This document shows positions 54,115 through 61,752 of a stretch of 64,000 nucleotides of DNA, piece after piece; position 1 is the stretch's first letter; each line of letters starts with the position of its first letter. Origin of the DNA: JAVVEG01 sp032251455 (GTDB lineage: Bacteria; Pseudomonadota; Gammaproteobacteria; Pseudomonadales; Pseudohongiellaceae); the NCBI GenBank assembly GCA_032251455.1, contig JAVVEG010000004.1, positions 62,001 through 126,000 of the forward strand, read 5' to 3'. Below the pieces are notes generated by a model, which was not told where the DNA came from, searched no databases, and worked only from the letters and a program-made list of their open reading frames with translations. Both the position numbers and the translations under genes were made by a program.

Positions 54115-54157
54115 AACTATTTTTTAGTTACACAATGAAATATGGCTGTATAGTCAA
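54115..54157 (-). promoter_or_regulatory. Candidate hic operon promoter and operator
   Basis: Just upstream of the HicA start is an inverted repeat AACTA-TTTTT-TAGTT (54115-54129), a plausible autoregulatory operator. On the minus strand TTGACT (54152-54157) could be the -35 box; the -10 box is not clear (TGTGTA or TATTTC at altered spacing). Confidence 0.4.
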
Positions 54158-54290
54158 TGAGCCAAGCCACTATCGACATCTTGGACGGTTAGCGACAATC
54201 TCCGGTACTTCAGCACCCTAACTGGGAATTTTATCCGTTACTGAGTTAGCGGGTTCTTGCTGCCCCTACGCCAATTCCGGAGGCCATACC

Positions 54291-54311
54291 AAAAAACCCA
54301 GGTTATCTGGG
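54291..54311 (-). terminator. Hairpin with T-run upstream of the hic operon
   Basis: On the minus strand CCCAG-ATAAC-CTGGG is followed directly by TTTTTT. It fits a short Rho-independent terminator that would insulate the hic promoter from upstream minus-strand transcription. No gene is visible that it would terminate. Confidence 0.55.
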
Positions 54312-54375
54312 ATCTGTTTTATCATTGCCTGCCTTGCGCCTGGATTCATGCCAGGTGAATTTCATGAGCAAAGTA

Positions 54376-54393
54376 TACATATAAATATATGTA
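54376..54393. repeat. 18-bp A/T palindrome
   Basis: TACATATA-AA-TATATGTA has perfect 8-base arms around two bases. It is isolated in the spacer and is not next to a start codon. It could bind a dimeric protein or be a remnant of a mobile element end. Confidence 0.5.
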
Positions 54394-54601
54394 CATGCTT
54401 GTGTGATTTAACCCCTGCTGTGCTATCTTGGTGCACCCCCCTACCATCCGAGTAATTTCGGAGTTACTATTGGGGTCTCTGTCAATTCTAGCTGGAGGTA
54501 CTGAGCCACCTTGTCGGAAGTTGCAGAAAGCGGCCACTGACATTTCCAGGGCTGGAAAACGAGAAGAAATGAGATTGAAAGTATTGCAATCTGTAGCTGC
54601 C

Positions 54602-54620
54602 TATTGATTCTTGATCAATA
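54602..54620 (+). promoter_or_regulatory. Inverted repeat upstream of the molybdenum hydroxylase operon
   Basis: TATTGAT-TCTTG-ATCAATA has perfect 7-base arms and lies 35 bases before the ATG at 54655. The place suits an operator controlling the three-gene operon. A TTGAAA at 54575 could be a -35 box, but I could not place a good -10 box. Confidence 0.4.
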
Positions 54621-54654
54621 AGGTTCTAGCCTCACAGCAAGCAGACCTAAAAGA

Positions 54655-55293
54655 ATGCCAAATCTCAGTTTCCTCCATCTAGACAACAATATGGAGCACC
54701 TACAAGTGAACCCTAGACTCACACGCAGACGATTCATCAAGAGCGTTATCTTCTCCGCTGCTGCCACCAGCAGTGGCGCTGGATGGTATATGGCCAGCGC
54801 CGCCTCGAACCCGGGCGGTGGCGTAGAACGCCTCATCAGCATCAATGTCAACGGGCGAGTCCGTCGCGTTGATGTCAGCCCCCAGGAAACCCTCGCGCAC
54901 ACCCTGCGCTACAAACTCGGCCTGACCGGCACCAAACTGGGCTGCAACCGGGGCGAGTGTGGATCCTGCACAGTCCTCATCGACGATGTGAATCACTATG
55001 CCTGTTCGACGCTGACGCATTCAGTCAAGCAAAAAGCAGTGCTTACCGTGGAAGGCCTGCGTGCCGCTGATGGCACCCTGCACCCGGTTCAGCAAGCCTT
55101 CATCGAGGAGCTCAGCCCGGCCTGCGGTTTCTGTACCTCCGGGCAGATCATGTCTGCCGTGGCCTTGCTGAAAACCAACCCCAGGCCCTCGCGTGAGGAG
55201 GTCCGTCACGCCTTGTCCGGCAACCTCTGTCGGTGTGGGGCTTATGATCACTACATGAATGGCGTAATGCGCGCCTCGGGGCAACTGTCATGA
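54655..55293 (+). CDS. Molybdenum hydroxylase Fe-S subunit with Tat signal
   Basis: This is a 212-residue subunit with two 2Fe-2S clusters. The plant-ferredoxin-type site uses Cys97, 102, 105 and 117, and the second uses Cys157, 160, 192 and 194 (CGFC and CRC). The N terminus carries a twin-arginine motif TRRRFIKS followed by a hydrophobic stretch and AxA site, so the assembled enzyme is probably exported folded through Tat, as in PaoA of E. coli. The next ATG at 54691 would still keep the Tat motif. The stop overlaps the large-subunit start (ATGA). Confidence 0.92.
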   Translation: MPNLSFLHLDNNMEHLQVNPRLTRRRFIKSVIFSAAATSSGAGWYMASAASNPGGGVERLISINVNGRVRRVDVSPQETLAHTLRYKLGLTGTKLGCNRGECGSCTVLIDDVNHYACSTLTHSVKQKAVLTVEGLRAADGTLHPVQQAFIEELSPACGFCTSGQIMSAVALLKTNPRPSREEVRHALSGNLCRCGAYDHYMNGVMRASGQLS

Positions 55294-57731
55294 CATTTAC
55301 TCATATTGGAAAGAACTTCACTCCGCCTGATGTGGAAGGCAAGGTAACCGGTGCGGCGCGCTATGCCGAGGATTTCCGTCGTGAGGGCATGGTCTTTGCC
55401 CGCCTGCTGACCAGCCCACTGCCCAGTGGCCGTGTAGTCAGCATCGATGCCTCTGAGGCACTGGCCATGCCGGGTGTGGTCGGCATCATCACCGCTGATG
55501 ATCTGCCGCCAAGTGCACCACCAGCCAACCCCTCGCTGGCCAAGGAATTTGTCACCTATATCGGCCAGCCGATTCTGGCCGTTGCGGCAGAAACCGAACA
55601 GATAGCCGAAGACGCCATCGAGAAAATCCGGATTGTCTTCGAGCGCCGCGAATTTGTAACCGACCCGCTTGATACACTGCTTGAAGGTGGCCCGGATCCC
55701 TATCCCATGGGTAACACACTGATCCGCAATGCCCCCGATGCGGCTGCAGGTACGACTGCTTCCGGGACCGATGTTGGGCGGATCAAATGGACCCGAGATC
55801 AGATCAATGCCTTCCGCGCCGGGCGCGAACCCGCTGGCGCAGAGTTCGGAGATCAATGGGCCTATGGTGAATTGGAGGCTGAGTTTGCCAAGTGCAGCAC
55901 GATAATCGAAGAACCTTTCGTCACTATCGGCCTGCCCCACCACTCACTGGAATCACGTACCGGCATGGCCTACTGGGAAAATGGCAAGTGCTATTTCCAT
56001 GGCTCCATGCAGAGCCACACAATCGGCGTTCCTGCCCTGGCAGCAATGGTCGGGGTCGAGCCCGAAAACCTGGTGTTCATCAATGAGCATACCGGTGGCG
56101 GCTTTGGCTCCAAGATCTTCCCCTATCCCGTCATGGCAGTAACCGGGCGTTTCGCACGCATGCTGAATCGTCCACTGCAGTTGCGCATCACCCGGGAAGA
56201 AGAGTTCTACATCGGTTCGGCACGCTCCGGCATGCAGGGTTGGATCAAGGTTGGCCTGCAGGACAGCGGCAAGGTTGGCGCCGTCGATATCATCATCGTC
56301 AACGATGCCGGTTCCGGCGGCGGTGGCAGTGCAAGCTCCTCGGCCGAACACGTCTCTCTCATGTATCAGCCCAATGCCATGCGTTTCCGTGGCATGGCCC
56401 TGTATACCAACACTACCCCTCGCGGTGCTCAGCGTGGTCCGGGCCAGAACGAAATGGCTGCGGTACTTGCTCCCATCATGGACAAGGCTGCCAGAGCAGC
56501 CGGTGTTGACCGTGTTGCCATGCGACGGATGAATGCCCCCCACAGTGACTCGCTGTTCGGTGGTCGCCAGGGTGGCTTGACCAGTTCGTATCTGGCCGAG
56601 GCGATAGACCAGGGCGCAGAACTGTTCAACTGGCAGGAAAAAAACAATCTGCCCCGGCGCATCAGTGAATCCAAGGTGCGTGGCATTGGCGTTGGTCTGG
56701 GTTACCACTCAGCCGGTTCCAATGGTTACGATGGCCTGGTTCGGATTGGCACAGATGGCAAGATCTATCTGCATACCGGGGTAGGCAACCTGGGCACCTA
56801 TTCCTACGCAGCCGTTGTTCGTGCCGCCGCAGAAGTGCTGCAATGCGACTGGAACAACTGCGAAATCGTTCGCGGTGATACGTCCCTGCACCTGCCACAC
56901 AGTACCTTCCAGGGAGGCAGCAATACAGTCTTCACTGAAACCCGTTCCAACTACGTGGCGGGCATGGATGCTGTCCGCAAACTCAAGCTGATAGCAGCTG
57001 CCGAGTTTGGTGGCACGGTGGATGACTACAGTATCGGCGGCGAGCGCGTATTCCGCACCGACAACAGCGCACAGGGCATGAGCTATGCCGAAGCAGCCCA
57101 GCGTGCCATCGCCCTGGGTGGTGAATACAGCGGCATGGAATACCCTGACAACCTGAACGCCACCACCAAGCGGGCCGTTGAAGGACTGAAGGGCTCCGGC
57201 TTGATCGGCGTGGCCAAGGATACCCTGCCCAAACAGGGCACCGCTCCCGGCATGTGTATTGCCTTTGCCGAGATCGAACTGGACCTGGAAACCGGCAAGT
57301 ACGATATTGTCGACTATACCGCCGTTGGCGAAGTGGGCACCATCGTTCACCCCATGGGTTATCGCCAGGCCATGAATGGCGGCGGTGTCTGGGGCTTTGG
57401 CATGGCCGGGCTGGAACGCCATGTCTATGACCCACAGAACGGCCTGCCGGCGAATACCGGGCTTTATCAAAGCAAACCACCAACCTACCTGGACGTCCCG
57501 TTGAACATGACTTCTGCCGCTCTTGACAAAGCGGACCCACAGAATCCAATGGGTGCCCGTGGTGTTGGTGAACCCGCTCAAGGGTGTGCAGTTGCTGCGG
57601 TGATGAGCGCCATCTCCGATGCCTTGGACGGTCATTTGTTCAATCGTACGCCGGTCACTCCGGACATGATCGTGAATCATGTTGCGCAGAATGGCTTCAA
57701 CACCGGCGACCTGAAAACCAACACATTCTGA
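55290..57731 (+). CDS. Molybdenum hydroxylase large (molybdopterin) subunit
   Basis: This is an 813-residue xanthine dehydrogenase/aldehyde oxidase-family subunit holding the molybdenum cofactor. It begins with the DVEGKVTGAARYAEDF domain and contains GGGFGSKIFPYPV, RGAQRGPGQNEMA, QGGSNTVFTE and GTIVHPMG. The catalytic Glu761 sits in GVGEP near the C terminus. It has no signal of its own and would travel with the Tat-tagged subunit. Substrate is unclear: aldehydes are suggested by the Pao-like subunit set, and purines or aromatic acids are possible. No XdhC/PaoD-type maturation gene follows in the operon. Confidence 0.92.
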   Translation: MTFTHIGKNFTPPDVEGKVTGAARYAEDFRREGMVFARLLTSPLPSGRVVSIDASEALAMPGVVGIITADDLPPSAPPANPSLAKEFVTYIGQPILAVAAETEQIAEDAIEKIRIVFERREFVTDPLDTLLEGGPDPYPMGNTLIRNAPDAAAGTTASGTDVGRIKWTRDQINAFRAGREPAGAEFGDQWAYGELEAEFAKCSTIIEEPFVTIGLPHHSLESRTGMAYWENGKCYFHGSMQSHTIGVPALAAMVGVEPENLVFINEHTGGGFGSKIFPYPVMAVTGRFARMLNRPLQLRITREEEFYIGSARSGMQGWIKVGLQDSGKVGAVDIIIVNDAGSGGGGSASSSAEHVSLMYQPNAMRFRGMALYTNTTPRGAQRGPGQNEMAAVLAPIMDKAARAAGVDRVAMRRMNAPHSDSLFGGRQGGLTSSYLAEAIDQGAELFNWQEKNNLPRRISESKVRGIGVGLGYHSAGSNGYDGLVRIGTDGKIYLHTGVGNLGTYSYAAVVRAAAEVLQCDWNNCEIVRGDTSLHLPHSTFQGGSNTVFTETRSNYVAGMDAVRKLKLIAAAEFGGTVDDYSIGGERVFRTDNSAQGMSYAEAAQRAIALGGEYSGMEYPDNLNATTKRAVEGLKGSGLIGVAKDTLPKQGTAPGMCIAFAEIELDLETGKYDIVDYTAVGEVGTIVHPMGYRQAMNGGGVWGFGMAGLERHVYDPQNGLPANTGLYQSKPPTYLDVPLNMTSAALDKADPQNPMGARGVGEPAQGCAVAAVMSAISDALDGHLFNRTPVTPDMIVNHVAQNGFNTGDLKTNTF

Positions 57732-57741
57732 GGTTAATATT

Positions 57742-58731
57742 ATGCCTGCACATGACGTTATGCCCGATATCAACCTCTATCAACCCGTACAGGTAGAGGA
57801 TGCGCTGGCCATCGCCAATCGCTACGCCGAACGTGGCTGGCTGGTAAGTGGCGGCCAGGACACCTATGGCTGGCTGAAGGATCGCGCCAAGCGCCCCGAA
57901 GCCATGATCGACCTGAATGGCATCGAGTCGATGCGCGGTATCCGGGAAACTGCTGATGGCATTGAAATCGGCGCCCTGACCACGCTGACTGAAATCACCA
58001 ATAACCCGCTGATCAAGGCACGTTACTCCCTGCTGGCTGATGCTGCTGGCAAAGTGGCCAGCCCGCAGATCCGCAATGCCGGTACCATTGGCGGCAACGT
58101 CTCCCAGGACGTGCGCTGCTGGTACTACCGTCGCGGCCTGACCTGCTACCGTGCCGGTGGCAACCTCTGCTACGCCGACACGCCCGAAGGCATGAACCGT
58201 GAACATGCACTGTTCAATGCCAGCCGCTGTGTTGCTGTTACTCCCAGTGATACCGGCCCGGCTCTGGTTGCCCTGGAAGCGCAGATGGTCATCACTACGC
58301 AAAGCGGTCAACGTGTTGTTGCTGCCGAAGACTTCTTCATCGGTCCTGATATCGACATCGAGAACACCACCGTCGTGCGCCCGGGTGAGATCCTCACCTC
58401 TGTCCGCATACCGGCCAAGTGGGCCAATGCCGATTTCTACTTCGAGAAAGTCGCAGACCGCAACGCCTGGGATTTTGCCCTGGTGAGCATTGCTGCGGCA
58501 ATGCGTACCAGCAACGGCACCATCACCGAATCTCGTCTGGTCTGTGGCGCAGTGGAATGCAAGCCGCGTCGCCTCACCACGGTTGAGCGGGCCATACAGG
58601 GTCGTCAACGTGACGCAGATACTGCGGCAGCTGTTCATGGCATGGCCAGTCAAGGCGCACAACCCTTGAACTTCAACCATTTCAAGATGCCCTTGATGGA
58701 TAACCTGGTCAAGCGTGCCCTGACTGCCTGA
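57742..58731 (+). CDS. Molybdenum hydroxylase FAD subunit with extra Fe-S site
   Basis: This is a 329-residue FAD-binding subunit. The FAD-binding segments LVSGGQDTYGWLKD and AGTIGGNVSQD are present. Between them and the C-terminal domain lies an insert with four cysteines (126, 135, 143 and 163), as in PaoB and the 4-hydroxybenzoyl-CoA reductase beta subunit, where it binds a 4Fe-4S cluster. It starts ten bases after the large subunit. The order here is Fe-S, Mo, FAD, whereas in paoABC it is Fe-S, FAD, Mo. Confidence 0.92.
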   Translation: MPAHDVMPDINLYQPVQVEDALAIANRYAERGWLVSGGQDTYGWLKDRAKRPEAMIDLNGIESMRGIRETADGIEIGALTTLTEITNNPLIKARYSLLADAAGKVASPQIRNAGTIGGNVSQDVRCWYYRRGLTCYRAGGNLCYADTPEGMNREHALFNASRCVAVTPSDTGPALVALEAQMVITTQSGQRVVAAEDFFIGPDIDIENTTVVRPGEILTSVRIPAKWANADFYFEKVADRNAWDFALVSIAAAMRTSNGTITESRLVCGAVECKPRRLTTVERAIQGRQRDADTAAAVHGMASQGAQPLNFNHFKMPLMDNLVKRALTA

Positions 58732-58786
58732 CAGGCCCACGCTGTTGCCCACACGGTACTGATCGAAAACAGTACAAGCACACAGG

Positions 58787-58827
58787 AAAGCCTCGCTACC
58801 TTCACGTAGCGGGGCTTTCTTGTTTCT
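58787..58827 (+). terminator. Terminator of the molybdenum hydroxylase operon
   Basis: AAAGCCTCGCTAC and GTAGCGGGGCTTT pair at 12 of 13 positions with a 6-base loop, followed by a T-rich tail (TTTCTTGTTTCTT). It lies 55 bases after the FAD subunit stop. Confidence 0.9.
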
Positions 58828-58868
58828 TCCCTTTATGCATACCCTGATTGGGAACAGTGGAGAATGTC

Positions 58869-59816
58869 TTGAACAGCCCTGGTGCCGAACAAAAAGCCTG
58901 GTTGCAGATCCATTTCTGTGTGCTTTTATGGGGTATTACCGCCATTCTCGGCAAACTGATCACCTTGCCTGCAATGGCGTTGGTAATCTGGCGCATGGCC
59001 ATAGTCAGTGCGGCCTTGTTCATGCTGCCCAAAGTCTGGCGGGGGCTGCTGGCCTTGCCACCCAGGCTGGTGCTGGCCTATTGCGGCATCGGCATCCTGG
59101 TCGGCCTGCACTGGCTGACCTTTTACGGTGCCATCAAGCTCGCCAATGCCTCGGTAGCGGTTACCTGTATCGCTACCGTGCCGGTGTTCCTGGCCTTCAT
59201 CGAACCCCTGATCACCGGCAGCCGTTTCCGCCGCCGGGAAGTCCTGCTGGGCATACTGGTTCTGCCCGGCATCATGCTGGTGGTTGGCAGTACGCCGCAA
59301 GCCATGAATATCGGGATTCTGATGGGAATTCTGGCCGCCCTGTTCGATGCCCTGTTCACCGCGCTGAACAAGCGCCTGGTCTTTCGTGCCGATCCCCTCA
59401 GTGTCACTGCCCTGGAAATGGTCTCCGGCTTCGGTTTTCTGGTACTGCTTGCCATCATCCTGCTGCTGACCGAGGTCAATCTGCTGGCTGATATGTTCGG
59501 CAACGGCTGGTCCGAGGTATTTGTCGTTCCGCAGGGCATGGATATCATTCTGCTGCTGGTACTGGCCTTTGTCTGCACTCTGCTGCCTTTTGCCCTGTCC
59601 CTGTTGGCACTGCGGTATCTGTCGGCCTATGCGACTGCCCTGGCGGTGAACATGGAGCCCATCTATGCCATCATTCTCGCCATTGTCATTCTGAATGAGC
59701 AGCAGGAACTCAGCTCCGGTTTTTATCTGGGCGCCGCGGTGATCATGCTTCTGGTATTCTGCTATCCTCTATTGCAGACCAAGACCAAGATCAGAAGCCT
59801 GGAGACCGCCCCATGA
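58869..59816 (+). CDS. EamA/DMT family permease
   Basis: This is a drug/metabolite transporter-type membrane protein of about 315 residues with 10 membrane segments in two EamA repeats (VLLWGITAILGKLI and LMGILAALFDALFTALNK begin them). The C-terminal AVNMEPIYAIILAIVILNEQ is a strong family motif. The substrate is unknown. I took the TTG at 58869 because GGAG lies six bases upstream; TTG at 58848 or GTG at 58857 would add a few residues. The stop overlaps the thioesterase start (ATGA). Confidence 0.87.
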   Translation: MNSPGAEQKAWLQIHFCVLLWGITAILGKLITLPAMALVIWRMAIVSAALFMLPKVWRGLLALPPRLVLAYCGIGILVGLHWLTFYGAIKLANASVAVTCIATVPVFLAFIEPLITGSRFRRREVLLGILVLPGIMLVVGSTPQAMNIGILMGILAALFDALFTALNKRLVFRADPLSVTALEMVSGFGFLVLLAIILLLTEVNLLADMFGNGWSEVFVVPQGMDIILLLVLAFVCTLLPFALSLLALRYLSAYATALAVNMEPIYAIILAIVILNEQQELSSGFYLGAAVIMLLVFCYPLLQTKTKIRSLETAP

Positions 59817-60214
59817 AACCTGGAGATTTTGCTGAAGCCTGTTTTGTCGTCGCGGAAAGAGATATGGCCAGCGCACTGGCCATCAGCCCCGAAGATGATT
59901 TCCCGGAAGTCTTTGCCACTTCTCGCATGCTCGCCCTGATGGAGCTGGCTGCGGCCCGTTGCATGAAACCGCTGTTGCAGGAAGATGAATTGTCGGTTGG
60001 TGTCGGCGTGGACATCCGACATCTGGCGGCAACGCCTATAGGTGTTCAGGTCAGGGCACGGGCAAGTTTCATCGGCCAGGAAGGCAAGCTCTACCACTTT
60101 GAGGTTGAAGCCTTTGATGCTGCCGGACTGATTGGCAAGGGGGAACACAGCAGGGCCATCATCAGCACCCAGCGCCTGCTTGAAGGGGCAGAAGCACGCA
60201 GGCCCGGGACATAA
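59813..60214 (+). CDS. Hotdog-fold thioesterase, FlK-like
   Basis: This is a 133-residue small thioesterase. FATSRMLALMELAAARCM is the helix of the fluoroacetyl-CoA thioesterase (FlK) group, and the VGVDIRHLAATPIGVQV strand and GLIGKGEHSRAII close follow. It hydrolyses an acyl-CoA or clears an aberrant thioester, and the actual substrate is unknown. Coupling to an EamA permease hints that the permease exports the freed acid, which is inference. The 3' end faces tesB. Confidence 0.82.
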   Translation: MKPGDFAEACFVVAERDMASALAISPEDDFPEVFATSRMLALMELAAARCMKPLLQEDELSVGVGVDIRHLAATPIGVQVRARASFIGQEGKLYHFEVEAFDAAGLIGKGEHSRAIISTQRLLEGAEARRPGT

Positions 60215-60236
60215 CCATTGGATGGGCTGACCGGGT

Positions 60237-61100
60237 TTAGTCCTTGTGCAGGCGAATCAAACCTTCCTGCGCCACCGATACCACCAACTCTCCAGCCTGG
60301 GTAAAGATACTGCCACGATTGAACCCACGTGCGGCGGCAGCAGAAGGGCTGTCCTGGGCATACAGCAACCATTGATCCATGCGGAAAGGGCGGTGGAACC
60401 ACATGGCATGGTCCAGGCTGGCTATCTGCAGTTTCGGGTCGAACAGGCTCTGCGCATGCGGGCGCAGGCAGGTCTGCAATAAAGTCATATCCGAGGCGTA
60501 AGCCAGCAGATGCGCGTGCTGGGCATAATCTTCAGGCAACTCGGCATTGACCCGAAACCAGACGCTGCGTACGGGATCAGATTTTTCCGGTTGAATCAGG
60601 TTCTCTGGCTCAACATGACGCAGATCGATGGCAAACGATTTGGAAGCACGCGCCAGCATCTCTGCGCTCATCGAATCCTTGAATTTCTCTGCCATTTCCT
60701 GCCGGCTCAGGCACTGCTCCGGGGGCGGTACTTGCGGCATGGTGCTTTGATGGGAATAGCCCTCCTCGGCAATCTGGAAGGAAGTCGCCATGTTCAGAAT
60801 GGCCTTGCCATGCTGGATGGCGACCACACGGCGGGTAGTGAAACTCTGCCCATCACGGATACGGTCAACCTGGAACAGAATCGGATGCTTGAGGTCACCA
60901 GGGCGCAGGAAATAGGCATGCAGTGAATGCGGCTGCCGGTCGGCCGGCACGGTATGGTTGGCACTGAGCAGGGCCTGCGCCAGCACCTGCCCGCCATAGA
61001 CTCGCCCCCAGCCTTCGTTTTGGTGGGCGCTGCGGTAGATGTTTTCATCCAGTTTCTCCAGCTCAAGGTGCTGGAGCAGTTGTGTCAATTGTGCATTCAT
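60237..61100 (-). CDS. tesB: TesB, acyl-CoA thioesterase II
   Basis: This is a 287-residue double-hotdog thioesterase that releases free fatty acids from medium- and long-chain acyl-CoA. The N-terminal GWGRVYGGQVLAQAL and the C-terminal SLDHAMWFHRPFR, AAARGFNRGSIF and SVAQEGLIR segments match TesB and hold its Asp, Ser/Thr and Gln catalytic residues. The ATG at 61100 gives the normal length (E. coli TesB has 286); upstream in-frame starts add an unrelated leader. It is monocistronic. Confidence 0.95.
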   Translation of the reverse strand: MNAQLTQLLQHLELEKLDENIYRSAHQNEGWGRVYGGQVLAQALLSANHTVPADRQPHSLHAYFLRPGDLKHPILFQVDRIRDGQSFTTRRVVAIQHGKAILNMATSFQIAEEGYSHQSTMPQVPPPEQCLSRQEMAEKFKDSMSAEMLARASKSFAIDLRHVEPENLIQPEKSDPVRSVWFRVNAELPEDYAQHAHLLAYASDMTLLQTCLRPHAQSLFDPKLQIASLDHAMWFHRPFRMDQWLLYAQDSPSAAAARGFNRGSIFTQAGELVVSVAQEGLIRLHKD

Positions 61101-61173
61101 CAGTAGGACCACAAATCGCTTGTTGCTGAAAATGAGCCAGTGTACCAGCATTGTGCGCTGGCGTGGGAACCGC

Positions 61174-61202
61174 TTTACCTGTCAGTGGCGCGCGGGTATG
61201 AT
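61174..61202 (+). promoter_or_regulatory. Candidate promoter of the lipocalin-ackA-phosphoketolase run
   Basis: TTTACC (61174-61179), a 17-base spacer and TATGAT (61197-61202) stand 47 bases before the lipocalin-like start. The three genes that follow are close together, with gaps of 6 and 12 bases, and probably share this promoter. Confidence 0.55.
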
Positions 61203-61248
61203 CGGGCTCATGACCGTTACCGGACAATAACAACAGCGGGGAACCCAC

Positions 61249-61746
61249 ATGCGTCATATAACTATCATGTTTGCCATCATCACCCTGGCTACAGGCGCAG
61301 GCATCTGGAGCAGCACGCAACACGCCAATGCCGCAGACAACCGCCTGGAAGCCATCAAGCAGCAATTCATCGGCCATTATGAACTGGTCAGTTATGTCAC
61401 TTTTCCGGCTGCAGGCGGGGTCGTCGACATGAACTATGAAGGTCGCATCATGTACGATGCCCACGGCAACATGTCTGCCCAGGGCATGCCTCGGGATCTG
61501 CCGGCCCGCGCGGCCGCCAGCACGGAAACAGTACGCGGCGGCTTTGCCTACTGGGCCACGGTGCATTTCGACCTGGATAACAACATAGTCATTCATCGCG
61601 TTCAGGGTTCACCCACCCGGGGTGGCTGGGTTGGCGAGGACAATATCCGCCACTTCGAATTTGCCGATGGCCTGTTGAAGTTATCCATCAAGGATGACAC
61701 CGGCAGAACCACCGGCACCTTGTCCTGGCGCAAACTGGGTAGTTGA
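61249..61746 (+). CDS. Exported lipocalin-like protein
   Basis: This is a 165-residue protein with a signal peptide ending near ANA-AD. The mature domain (FIGHYELVSYVTF, YEGRIMYDAHGNMSAQGM, GGFAYWATVHFDLDNNIVIHRVQGS) resembles the Lipocalin_5-type domain, an 8-stranded barrel of unknown ligand. It precedes the acetate kinase gene by only six bases, an odd operon partner for central metabolism. Confidence 0.75.
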   Translation: MRHITIMFAIITLATGAGIWSSTQHANAADNRLEAIKQQFIGHYELVSYVTFPAAGGVVDMNYEGRIMYDAHGNMSAQGMPRDLPARAAASTETVRGGFAYWATVHFDLDNNIVIHRVQGSPTRGGWVGEDNIRHFEFADGLLKLSIKDDTGRTTGTLSWRKLGS

Positions 61747-61752
61747 TTCACT

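Larger units (their letters stand above)
54113..54654. other. 542-base gene-free A+T-rich spacer
   Basis: Between the HicA start and the Fe-S subunit gene I see no credible gene. A 65-codon minus-strand frame (54346-54543) lacks a ribosome-binding site and any recognisable product. The spacer contains the hic promoter region, a hairpin with a T-run, a long A/T palindrome and an inverted repeat near the next operon, each listed separately. It may be the decayed right edge of an inserted segment. Confidence 0.6.

Noticed and set aside
54346..54543. A 65-codon minus-strand frame followed by a hairpin terminator
   Set aside because: The terminator made it tempting, but there is no ribosome-binding site, the residue composition is random-looking and the frame crosses an A/T palindrome.
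52725..54654. Search for a second copy of the tRNA-Phe 3' end as an att site
   Set aside because: No repeat of the T-arm/acceptor sequence was found in the window to the right of the hic genes, so an integrated island is not proven.
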